64,000 nucleotides of DNA from Parus major (taxonomy: Eukaryota; Chordata; Aves; Passeriformes; Paridae). The notes below the pieces were generated by a model. It did no database searches. It was not told the origin of the DNA and saw only the letters and a program-made list of their open reading frames with translations. The stretch is taken from the NCBI RefSeq assembly GCF_001522545.3, contig NC_031769.1, forward strand, positions 2,959,120-3,023,119, written 5' to 3'. A program made the translations under genes and the position numbers. Below are positions 38,901 through 50,900 of the stretch, piece after piece; the first letter of the stretch is position 1; the number at the start of each line of letters is the position of its first letter.

Positions 38901-41900
38901 TTCACATTTGCAGAGGCCAAAGTCGGATCTTGGGTGCACGAATGGAATAACTCCACTTAAATCAGGAGCAGAGCTCTGGATCAACAGAGAGCTGAATTTA
39001 TCTCCTGTCACTTGCAGGGATGGGAGTCAGGAGCTGAAGTTGAGGGAGCTGTGCCAGTTTTATAAGGATCAGGCAGGAGGGGACTCAGACTCCAAACCTG
39101 TATTTCCAGCCCTTGCCACTGTGGTTTTCCAGTTCAGTAATTTCCACAAGGTTTTCAGGCTCACGCTGGCTTCTCCCCCACTCCCAGAACAATGCTTGCT
39201 GATTTTTAAAAAGTAACCACTGAGACTCTCAGATGGAACCTTTCTAAATATCTTGCATGCTAAATAGTTTCTCTAAATAAAAGGAATGTTTTTGGCTGTT
39301 TTTTTTGTTTGTTTTTTTAAATTTCTTCATTTTCCTTCTGAGAGACATTCTCCCTACCTGCAAAAATGCAAGGGTTGATTGGACTTGTAAGAGAAATTAG
39401 AGCTTTCAGGGCCAGTGCTGTAATCCTAATAATGACACAACAGGGGTTTCTGGCTTGTTTTGCATGGAAGTAAATTATTTAATTTGTCTTAATGTCAAAA
39501 TAGAACATTGGGTCACAGCACTGGCATTCCCAGTGGAGGAAAGGCTTTATTTGCTTTCCAGAGAGAGTCTGAAAGAACTAGGATGGAGCAAACCTGACAG
39601 AACAATGAGTTTTGTGGAAATTTTGCATCCAGATATCTCCAGTATTCAGCAAAATTAAAGCATAAGCCTCAGTGACTTGGAAATGGGATTTTGGTATGAA
39701 GTGCCTTTCCCTCAGTTCTGTGTTTTCAAAGAACCACTGACTGATTTTTGGAATTTTACTCAGTCTGCCTCATTCTTTCTAACATTTCTCCAGGTTTAAA
39801 TACAGTTCTCATGAAAAATCATGGTCAGGTTTGTATTTCAGGACATAAATACACATCCATTCCTAGCTGCCACACCTGCTGCTCTATCAGAGCAGATACT
39901 GACTGCCAAAACACGCAGGTCCAGCTCTGGGAGCAGCTTTTCATTCATATCCTTTAGAACTGGATATTTGCAGCCTTTTTTCTCTACCAAAAGACACAAT
40001 TTGGGAAGGATCTCCTCTTTTGAACACTTTATGATTTTTTTTTTTTCCACACAGATGACAGAATGTGGATTTCTGTCTCATCCTGATTAATCTCCCCTGC
40101 AAAATTCATGGAAAACCCTCCTCAGTGGGAAACTAAACTCTTAATTGCCCTGGTAAATCAAAGCTCAACAATGCCTTGTGCAGATTTCCTTCACTGTCCT
40201 AGATTTATCTCCAAAAATTTCTACAGCTGATTTCATCACCTTTATCTTCCCCCACAATCAGTGGGAAAGAAGCAGAGAATTACAAAGGATTCCACTCACA
40301 GCTCTTGTAAGATGATACAAATCATATCCTGGACTCCAGTAATTAAATGGAGCAGGGAATGGGGTCAGGTTTACAAGTTTGATGCCTCAATCTTCCTTTA
40401 GGAATTCCCCAGTGCAATGACAGATATCAAACTGTAACTCTATGAACAGAAAAGTAGTTGAACTCTGGACCTAAATGATGTTTGTCCACAAATGGGTGTC
40501 AGAAATGAAAGGAGAAAATAGAACAAGAGGAAATGGCCTCAAGCTGTGCCACAGGAGGTTCAGGCTGGAAGAATTCAAGAAGAATTTTGAAAGGGTTTTT
40601 GAACTTTGGATGGGGCTGCCCGGGGAGGTTTGGAGTCCCCACCCCTGGAGGTGTCCAAGGAAGGTCTGGACAACCCCCTGAAAGGTGGCTGTGGGCAGCT
40701 GGGGCCGGTCTCTTTCTCCAGGCAGCACTGACAGAACGAGAGGTCACAGCCTCAAGCTGTGCCAAGGGAAATACAGGTTGGACATTAGGAAAAAGGAAAG
40801 AATAATAAAGTACTGGAATGTTCTGCCTGGGGAGGTGGTGGAGTCACCATCCCTGGATGTGTTTAACAAAAGACTGGATGTGGCACTCGGTGCCAGGGTC
40901 TGGTTGAGGTGTTGGGGCTGGGTTGGACTCGATGATCTTGGAGGTCTCTCCCAACCCAGTCATTCTGTGACTGAAATTCTGTTGTTGGATGTGGCACTCA
41001 GTGCTCAGGGCTGTGTGACACAGCCACAGGTTGGACTCGGTGACCTTGGAGCTCTTTCCCAACCTAAAGGATTCTTTCACTCTGTGGTTCTGTGCCCTCC
41101 AGTCACCACATTCCTGTTGCACCCTTGCCACGGTGCTGGATGCAGCTGGAATCATTTCCCACCCAGCAAAACCTACCCAGTGTCATCGAAGTGAAGCCTC
41201 AGCACTGCCCAGACAGTGACACAGATTGTTGGGGTACCTGCAGAGGACAAGAGAGTGACACATTAACAGTCCAGACACGCTTGATGTTCAGCAAGGAGCA
41301 CTTCTGCAACCTCTCCACTGAGCTTTTGTCTCCTAACAGCACTTGTGCATGGGATAATGCAATTTATTGAGTTAATTCAGAGCTCCAGAAACATCCCTCT
41401 CAGTCAGGGGGCAGATTGTAGCAGCAAAACTGGTACCAGGGAAGGATGATGCTGTGCCAGGTCATTATTGCTCAGTGTTTTACTGCATCTTGTTGCATGA
41501 AGGATAAAACAAAGTCTGGACAGAACAGAATCAACCACATCTGTGTCTAGAGCTACTGGAAACATGCAAGAATTGCAGTGCCAGATGTTGAGCTGGAATG
41601 GCACTATTGGAGTCTGTGGATTTTTCTGTGGTTTTGTTGTAAATGATTTGCATATGTTGCATTTTCTCTGTTACTGTGTAAATAACCAGTTTTTCTTTAC
41701 TTATTCAACCAAAACAAATCCACAGACGAGAAGTTTCCTCTGCTTACAATTTTTTTTCATTAAGAAAGTACCAAAACAAAACAACAGATTCCAAAAAGAG
41801 AATACTGGAATAAGGATTTAATTCCTATTTCAGACATTTCTTCACTTTCAAAAAATGCATACAAAATGTAAATTTAATTAAAACAATAAGAACCCATTGA

Positions 41901-44900
41901 AAAACCTGAATTTATTTTCCTTTCTGAAAACCCTAGAAGTGTGATTTTTAATTTTTTTTTCAGTGGAAATATTTTTATAAAATAATTCATTTATGCAAGA
42001 CAACCCTGGGTAAGTTGGATCTCCCCTGTATGGTAAATAAAATCTTTGACTAAGAAACTGCTGACATCTTTTCAGGCACCACTGGAAAAATAAAGTGCTA
42101 AAAAGCAAACAAAAAAGGACCTTGATAAGCCCAGCTCCCAGCAGTGAACAAGACTGTGGTGAGTTGACAGGAACAATTATATTTAATACATTTTGCAAGG
42201 CTGTGTTGATGTCACATTAATTAGTCAGTCGTTTGAACCCACTTAGACGAGTCTCTGTCTAATCATATTCCCACCATCAGGAATAAAAATATCCCTGTTA
42301 GACCTGGGTGACTGATGGAGCCCTCCTCCTTTAAACAACCACACAGAGAACAATTTGAAAGGAAAATGATATAAAGAGATGAAATGACAGGCTTTGGGGA
42401 GAAGAAGTCATGCATATTTAATTTCAGTTGAAGTCTGCTTTTCTCACAGGTGAATACATAGAGAAAAGCCTTTTTGCCCTTAAAAGAGTTAAAATTAATT
42501 TTTAAATATCAAACTTTAATTTTAATTTTATTGAACTAACCTTGAAATACCAAATATTTGTCCAGGGAAGCAGTGAATGTCCCATCCTTGGAAGTGTCCA
42601 AGGTTGGGCTGGGTGAGGCTTGGAGCAACCGGGGATGGTGGAAAGGGCCCAGGGAAGGGGGTGGGAACGAGATGAATTTTAAGGTCTCTTCCAATCCAAA
42701 CCATTATATGATTCCATAAAACAGGGGTCTCATGTATTTAGTTTCCTCTATAATCCAAACCATTATATGACTCCATAAAACAGGGGTCTCATGTATTTAA
42801 TTTCCTCTATATAAATTTTGATGCTATGAATAGCGTTCCAAATCTGTAAAATGTGCAGGAATTCAGAATTTAAACTAAATGTGTCATAACAGTACATTTT
42901 AAAGCCCCACATTTCAGATCAGCTTGGAGTTTTGAACCATCTGCCCTATGAATGTACATATACTCACACCACTTCTCTCTACATCAAAAGATTTATTTCT
43001 CTCCATCGCCTCCTTTTCAGCTTCTGAGGAACATTAGAAAACAAGCCCTGAAGGCTGAGATTTATTCCTGCTGACTTGTGCTGCCCTGAGGTGGGAGCAG
43101 GCATTGGCAGAGAGCTCAGGAAGGCAGCAGAGCATCCAGAGAATTCACCAGCACATTGCAGGTTTGGGAAGAAAGAACTGCCTGGATCAACAGAGCCGTG
43201 TGTGGCTCTGATGAATCCCCGCAGGTGAGGACGCCGACGTCTCAGCACATTTGAAGGAACAGATCAACATCCAGATGCTGCAAAGTGCTGAGCTCTTGTT
43301 TCCCTCTGCCTCACTGCAGCTCCCTCCCCACCAGCCCCGAGCTTTTGTTCCTCCAGGGATTGAATCCAGAGTCTGGAAGTGGCTCTGTTGGCTTTGAAAT
43401 CGCCAATTGCTCCCATCAGGTCAGGGGAACTGCGAGTCCTGAAACACACAGGAGATGAGAAAATAATAACCAAATAAACCAAAACCATCCAAATCTGGAG
43501 AGTTTTTAATGGATATTATTGATGCTGTTTTGAATCTGAAGTGATCTGAGTGTTGTTCCCACCAACACAAGCTGGACATGGAGCTGATGAAATGAATCCA
43601 GAGGAGGCCACAAAGATGCTCCAGGGGCTGGAGCCCCTCTGCTCCAGAGCCAGGCTGGGAGAGCTGGGAATGTTCCCCTGGAGAAGGATCCAGGGAGAGC
43701 TCAGAGCCCCTTGCAGGGTCTGGAGGGGCTCCAGGAGAGCTGGAGAGGGACTGGGGACAAGGGATGGAGGGACAGGACACAGGGAATGGCTCCCACTGCC
43801 AGAGGGAAGGGATGGATGGGATATTGGGAAGGAATTCTTGGCTGTGAGGGTGGTGAGAGGCTGTGATGGAATTCTCAGAGAAGCTGTGGCTGCCCCTGGA
43901 TCCCTGGAAGTGCCCAAGGCCAGGCTGGATGGAGCTTGGAGAAGCTTGGGATAGTGGGAGGTGTCCCTGCCCACGGCACGGGGTAGAATGGATGATCCTT
44001 AATGTCCCTTCAAACCCAAACCATTCTGGAATTCTGTGAAGTCTATAAATTGAACACAACTGAAAACTAAATATTTTGAGGTTACATTACAGAATAAATC
44101 CATCTGTCCAGTTCATTCATTACAAGGACTGATTAAAAAATATTGAAGTCAGTTACTACCTGCTCGTTTTCAGTATTCACACATCCAGACAAATCCACAA
44201 ATATGAAAATTTTGCAAACTTAATTAAAGGAACTCAACCTCTGATTTATGTTCAGATTACAAAGATTTTACAATTTGTAATTTTACATTGCTTTTTTTTC
44301 TAAAAAAAAAGATCAGATTTTCATGTACATAAACCCCAATTTCTTCTTGGAAACCCACTTTTACCTCAACTATAATGTGATTATACGTCTGTGTGGTTCA
44401 AAAGGAACCCTGAGCACCCTTTCCAACAGTTTCCTTTCCAAAAGCCTTTCCCAGTAACCATCCATTTCCAACAGCCTTTTTATGACACAGATTGTTTATG
44501 GTTATTTGATCACTTCTTTCTCTTTTATACCTTTTCTACCTCTGTATCTTCTACAAACATTTTTTCTCCCTACTGTAGGGAGGCTTTGCCAGAGGAGATG
44601 AAAATTTTGGTTTGTGTGCAGCTTCAGGAGGGAAAAAACAAAATTATCTGTTGATTTCTTGAAGGTTCAGGCTACCTAAGGATGTTTTTTCAAAGGAGAG
44701 TAGTTTAAATCATGGGGTTTGTGTGTAGACTTTACATATGAATATACAGAATTATTTCAGAAGTGTCTATAAATATAAAAATCAAGTTTAACCTTTCAAG
44801 GAACATTTTAAATTACTGTATTCTTCTGCATTCACCATCTGAGTTCTGCAAAAAAACCTCTGCAAAGAATTACTTACATTAACATGTCACAGGAATCAAT

Positions 44901-47900
44901 TTATATCCAGAAGGCCAGAATGAAAAATAATTGCCATGGCTATCACCATTTAACTGGCTTTTCTGAAATAAATCTTGTTTCTTCCCAGTGCAAGTTTTTA
45001 TTTCCCATTCAAGTAGGAAAAGCAGATGTGAATATCCTTTGGATACATTTCCAATTTAGTTATTATCTGGGAGAAAGGCACAAATGAAGCCTTAGAAAAT
45101 GGACTGGACTTAGCCTTGCAGATTTGATTAAGCTGAAGAAGTTGATGTTAAGATCTTATCTTGTAGGAGGCAATTTTCTGTTGTAGATTACACCTCTGCA
45201 AGAGATGTCCTCTGGACTTCAGTGCAACTCTGTTCACACACAAAATCACAGCACAGTTTGGCCTGCAGCGGTACTTCTGCACCAAGACTAAAATTATAGT
45301 TTAAATAATAATCATTAACTATTATTAATAATATTAATTAATTAAAATATTAAAATTAATGTATACTAAAATAATTATAATAATAGTAATATTGTAGTAA
45401 TAGTAATATATAATAATAGTAATATATAATAATAGTAATATATAATAATATAATAAAAAAAAAACTGGTGTGGATATGCCATGCATGGTTTGTGGAGTCA
45501 TCTTGCACAGTGCTGGAGTCTGAGACACAGAGTGTGTGCCCTTGTCTCTGATAGTTAACTCTGAGATCCAGAAAAACACTGAATTTCATATAAAATTAAA
45601 TTCATGGGCATGTTTTCATGTTGATACATGAAAACAACTGTTAAAGTTAGATAGAAAAGCTAAAAGTGTGAGTGTGTAGATTAGAGAGTTTCTTAAGTCA
45701 CTGGGTGAAAAAGTTAGTTTACAGTTTAAGTTTAGAGAACAGAAAACACGATGGAGGATTTAGGGTGCTGTCTCTTTTCCTTCTTCTTTCTTCTTCACGT
45801 TCTTCTTCTAGAGGTTTTTGGGTAATAGTGAGTGATTGGATAGAAAATGCCACAGTGCAGCACACAGGTGTTGGGTCATTGGGTCATTAAGGAAAATAAT
45901 ATACATGTCTATGGTTAATTGGATAAGAATAAGTATAAAGATAAAAGAATTTCGTAGTTCGGGACCGTTTTGTGCTTTCAAACACAAAGTGAGCCACAAG
46001 GCCATTCTGTACCATCAGAAGAAAATGAGCCAGATTTCAGTGAATTAAACTGTGCAGAAAGTCTGGAGAGACCTGCCAAGTTTGGTGATAACATCCCAAT
46101 AAACACGAGAAACAAGATCCTAAAAGGCTTCAGAGTTTTTGTCCTGACCTGGAGGACTGTGATAAATGGGATTCCCCATGAGGGAATCAGCTCAGCTCAG
46201 AGGAGACTGAGAAATCCAGGAGTGGATAAAAAGTACAGAAGAAGTGCAGCAGAATCAAAGAAGAGAAAAAAGAAATGGAAAATATTTTTTTCTAAAAAGT
46301 TACAGACAGCCAGACACGTTTGAGACAGGAAGGACCACGTACCCCAGCCGATGATCGTGTACCAGTAGAAATATCTCCTCTCTGGGAAGAAGGTTTCCAC
46401 CAACAAGGTGAAGAGGTACAACCCCTCGATGAACAGCCAGAAGTAGTTGGACATGACACAGTAGTGAAAAAACACCATCACTGCTTTGCATTCCACCTGC
46501 AGAGGGTCGAGAAGAACCAAGTTATTTCCCCACTGCTTCGGCCTAACAGAATTAAACGTTTTCAACCTCTCCAAATCTCTCAGTGGGAAGAGATGGGGCT
46601 GGTTTTAATGGTAAAGGTTTTAACAAATGTGAAGAATGTCAGGTATCATTTAGACAGCAAAGCCTGGATGGGGAAGAAGCCAATTTTACCAGTGGGAAGT
46701 GGTCAAGGAGGATTTCAGAGCAGCTTGAGCATGATCTGTATTGCTGAGGGCTCACAGCCCCTGTGAGCACCGATTGCTGGACTTAGCCCCCTTCCAGGAT
46801 TAAATGCAGGGAAGAAAAGGATCCAGCTGTGTACCGAGAAACCCAGAGAAGGATGTGAAATGGCAGGATGGCTGTGGAAAGCCCTGAGAGCGGGATCTGA
46901 AAGGATGAACCCTCCTGTGTGCAGCTGGGAATTGCACTTCCTTGCCATCATCATCAGTGTTGTCACTCAGGGACAGAAAATGGAAGTAAATATGAGGAAA
47001 TGTGAGTGATCAGATGTGAAAAAATAATGGTAGCTTTCGTTCATGGGCAGGAGGGGGAAGGAGCAAGCTAAAGAAAAATGTAAACTAGAAATTAAATTAA
47101 AGAAAATATAGGAATTTCTTAAAAAGGAACTGATCTTGTTTAGGCTTGAGAAAAGGGGACTTGGGGAGGACAATATTGCTCTCTACAACTCCCTGGCAGG
47201 AGGTGGTAACAAGGTCAGTCTCTTCTCCAAAGAAACACATCCTAGGACAAGAGGAAATTGGCTTAAATTGCATCAGGGGAGGATTAAGTTGGATATGAAG
47301 GAAAATTTCTTTCCTGAGAGGGTCATCAATCACTGGAACAGTGTCCAGGCCAGTGGTGGAGTCACCCTGCAAGGAGGTGTTTAAAAGATGTGGAAATGTG
47401 GCTTAGTGGTGGATTTGGTGGTGCTTGGGAACAGTTGGACTCAATTTTAGAGGGTTTTTTTCACCCTAAATGACTCTGTGACTAAGACCTAATGTGGCAA
47501 GCTCTGCCCTGTGAGAGTAGGACACACTGGTCTTGCCATTGCTGTGCCCTAGTGAGACACAATTAGTCCTACAAAAGTAGGATTTTCCAACAAATCCGAG
47601 CAGAATCTGTGTATAAAATGGAAGCTCCTGCTGGAGGCAGTGATTATCTCCCACTTTGACTTCATCCTCTGGGCCAAATCTACCATTAAAATGTTTAAAA
47701 CATCAGATCTTGAGTTTCTTCATGGAAGATCTACCTAGGCTGCAGATCTGGTTATAAAATGGCTGATTTTAACTTATTTTTGTGCTTTGGAAAGACTTTG
47801 TTTCCAAACAAAGAGAAAGATGCCACCATTTGAAGAGTGGCAGGAAGAAACTACAGACCTGACATGGCTTCAGCTTTCTTGTGGAGAAGAACTGAGAGCA

Positions 47901-50900
47901 AAAACTAGTTGCAATGACAAAGAAAAGGCTGACTAAGAAACTACACAGCTGCACTTGCCTTGTGGAAGTGACTCACAGGGAATTTAGCTCATAACTGGAT
48001 AGATAAAGGAGAGCTCAGTTTGTAATTCTATCATAATTACACCCAGTGAGCTGATTTATAACAAATACTAGCCTTAAATATGAAAGGAATTGGGAATTAC
48101 ACATAATAAACGCTAAATGCATCAGTGAAAGAGCTCTCTGCATGAAACTATATATTTTAGAGACAAAGATGTGGGAAATGCTGATGATTTTCTGAGACTG
48201 TGACCATCAGGTGCATTCTCTGTGTCTGCATGGTCACCCTGTTTACACATGGCTCTGCCTGACATCCAGAACAAATGAGGCTCTGGAGAAAAATCAGACC
48301 TTCAGAGGAAGGAAATTTCTTGTGTCTGCTCTCATCCCACCGACCACTGAGCAGATCTGGGAGAGGGAGGAACAATCAGGGCAGAAAATAAAACCTGTGG
48401 GTTTGTTCTGAAGGACACTGGTGGCATCACGAGATGGAACACCCAGTCTGGCTGTGAACTGGGAGGGAAGTTAAACACCAACCACCTTTCCCCCTAATAA
48501 CTCCTTGGCTCATGAAACTCCACAGACTGCTGCCTGCCCCACTGCTTTTTGTTGTCTTGTGCTGAAGAAAAGTAAAGGAGAAGGATTTGGTTTCAGTTTG
48601 ACTCACCGTGGAGATAAAACAGTGGTTTCCATCCTGCTCAGCATAAAGAACCCCATCCTTAATGAACACAGATATTGCACGGAGGATGAATGAGACAAAA
48701 AGGTTCATGTGGATGAAATTCCGAGTGCAGTGAAGCTTCCTGGAGTGGAAAGAGGAAGGGAGGGGAAAAAAAAAAGAGAAATATAGAAGAAAAGAGTTTT
48801 ATTTCATAGAAATGTCACACTGATCCTGAACACACTTGACCACAGCAACATCTAAGCCAAAACAGTGTTAGTACTGACCCTAAACCTGAGAAAGAGGAGG
48901 ATGTGGGGATTTTCTTGTAAAAAGGATGCAGAGAAACATCAAATAGGCAACAGAATGAGCCCAATGCAGCTTGTGAAGTTTCATAAACCAGACCACAGCT
49001 TGTCCTGCTGCATCTACACTGGGCTGAAATGTGACTTCTGGAGTGTGTCCAAGCTGGGGGAACAACTCAGCTAAAGGATTTCCCCCTTCTTATTCTACCT
49101 CTGGTGAGATAAAACCTTTAACTCTGTTTGGGGTAGCTGAGCTCCAGTTTCCTTCCTCCAGGGACTGGACAGCTCCCTGCTCATGTCCCCACTCACCTGA
49201 AGCGACACAGGATGACCATGGCAGTGGTGAGGGAAACCAGGGAGGTGCTGTATCCCACCGTGTACAGCGCCTTCACCGAGAGATAGTAGTAATCCTTGGG
49301 AGGCAAAAACCACAGGGTTAAAGGGTTCATCAGCAGCCACACACCTGCCAGCCTGCTGGGGAACCAGAGGCAGGGTTTGTCTCTTGGACAGCCTGGTTTC
49401 TCCTCACTTCCTCTGAGATCTCACCGTACATCAAGCTCTGCTCTGTGGCTGGGCCTAACAAAGCCTATCCATACATTTATTTTTTATAAAGATCTCTATG
49501 CAGGAGCTAATGACCTCTGGATAATGAACCAATATGATTTCACAGAAGCCACTTATTGTTTACATTATACACTTATTTATACATTCTAAAACTGCTGTTC
49601 ACATGATCTTTTCATTGGTGCCCCTGTCCTGTCCTCGCACTCCTCAGGGCACAGGATTTGCTACAGTCCAGGTGTTCAACCACCCTCTGTTATCTGGCTC
49701 TTGTGGTCCTCTTATCTTGTTTTTTAGCCTCTTTCTTATTTTTAGAATAGCTTATGTCTCATCAACCTTGAGAAATTCTAGAGGGTCTGATAATAAACTG
49801 TAAATACGGTTTGCCTGGAGCAGATTATGGCCCGAGTTGTTCAGATGCGTTACTACATCTGTAGAACAAAACCCAGTTGGCCAAGAGATTCTTTACCCAC
49901 AGGGGTAGAATTGAGCAATTCTAGAAATTCCAAACTACATCAACACTGAAAGCTCATCTTCTATAAATACTCAGTACAGGCCCAGGAAGGATTCAGATCT
50001 CACTTCTCCCAGTTTTATACCCATGTACATCTGATTGTTTGTTCTAATCACTATCAAATCAGAACATGACCAGAGGCTGGACAGAAAGCAGTCTGCTGCT
50101 TCCCCTCTTCCCCCCTTCATTTGTTTTTAATTATGAGATTAATTCCCACCTGGTTATCGGACTCTGTTTCATTCTCATCGAAGCCGCAGGCATCATAATA
50201 ATGAGGGAAAGGTTCAGACCAGCCATCTTCAGTGCAATTCCTGCTGATGTCCCCTGTGCCAAGGGCAGGTGGGAATGTGACATCCCAAGAAAAAAACCCA
50301 GGACGTCCCTTCCCTCCCCACGGTTCTGCTGGAAGCACTGTTTATCTGCCTATCCATAGATTTAATTCTGGAAATTTAATGAGCTCGTTAATGATCCAGT
50401 CCTACAACAGCCACCTATGGATGGCTATCTCTACAGCAGGTCACCAGACAGCAAAAAGATTTTGTCATCACATTCAGTGTCTCCAGGCCACTAAAAATCT
50501 CATTCCCAAATAGGTTCCTAAACCAGGGATCAGCTGAATGTCCATTTCTTTCAAAAAGGCATCTTGGGAGCACAGCTTTGATGAAAATATCTCCACTCCA
50601 CGTGGCCAAAGGACAAGTCCAGTGATTAAAAAAAGGCCCTTTGTGATAAAAATATCACAAAATAATGGTTTATGTCTGATGCACATGCATGAGACTGGTG
50701 AGAAAACACCACAATAACATGATTTTTTTGGTCCAGGTGCTGGGAGGCAGGCAGGATACTGTGGGATATCTCAGATAGCCATTATCCATGGAGAGGCAGC
50801 TGGATTGCTCCCCTGTAGGCAGAGACCACACATCCCACTCATTTATCTCCAAGTCCAGGCCTCTGCACTTGGAGTGGGACTTTGTGGGAAGGGTTTGCAG

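Larger units (their letters stand above)
41238..46342 (-). other. ADCYAP1R1: Intron 10
   Basis: 5.1-kb intron. It contains a CR1 fragment with a 59-bp tandem duplication at its tail (42565-42810), a longer CR1 (43545-44041), an AT-rich TAATA patch (about 45300-45460) and an LTR-like segment (about 45600-46160). No exon seen. Confidence 0.8.

Noticed and set aside
40499..41194. 169-codon plus-strand open frame
   Set aside because: Made of the tandem CR1 3' ends, and runs into antisense of exon 11.
43421..44059. 212- and 152-codon minus-strand and 134-codon plus-strand open frames
   Set aside because: They lie within a CR1 copy; the long frames reflect the GC-rich repeat, and the minus ones are antisense to it.
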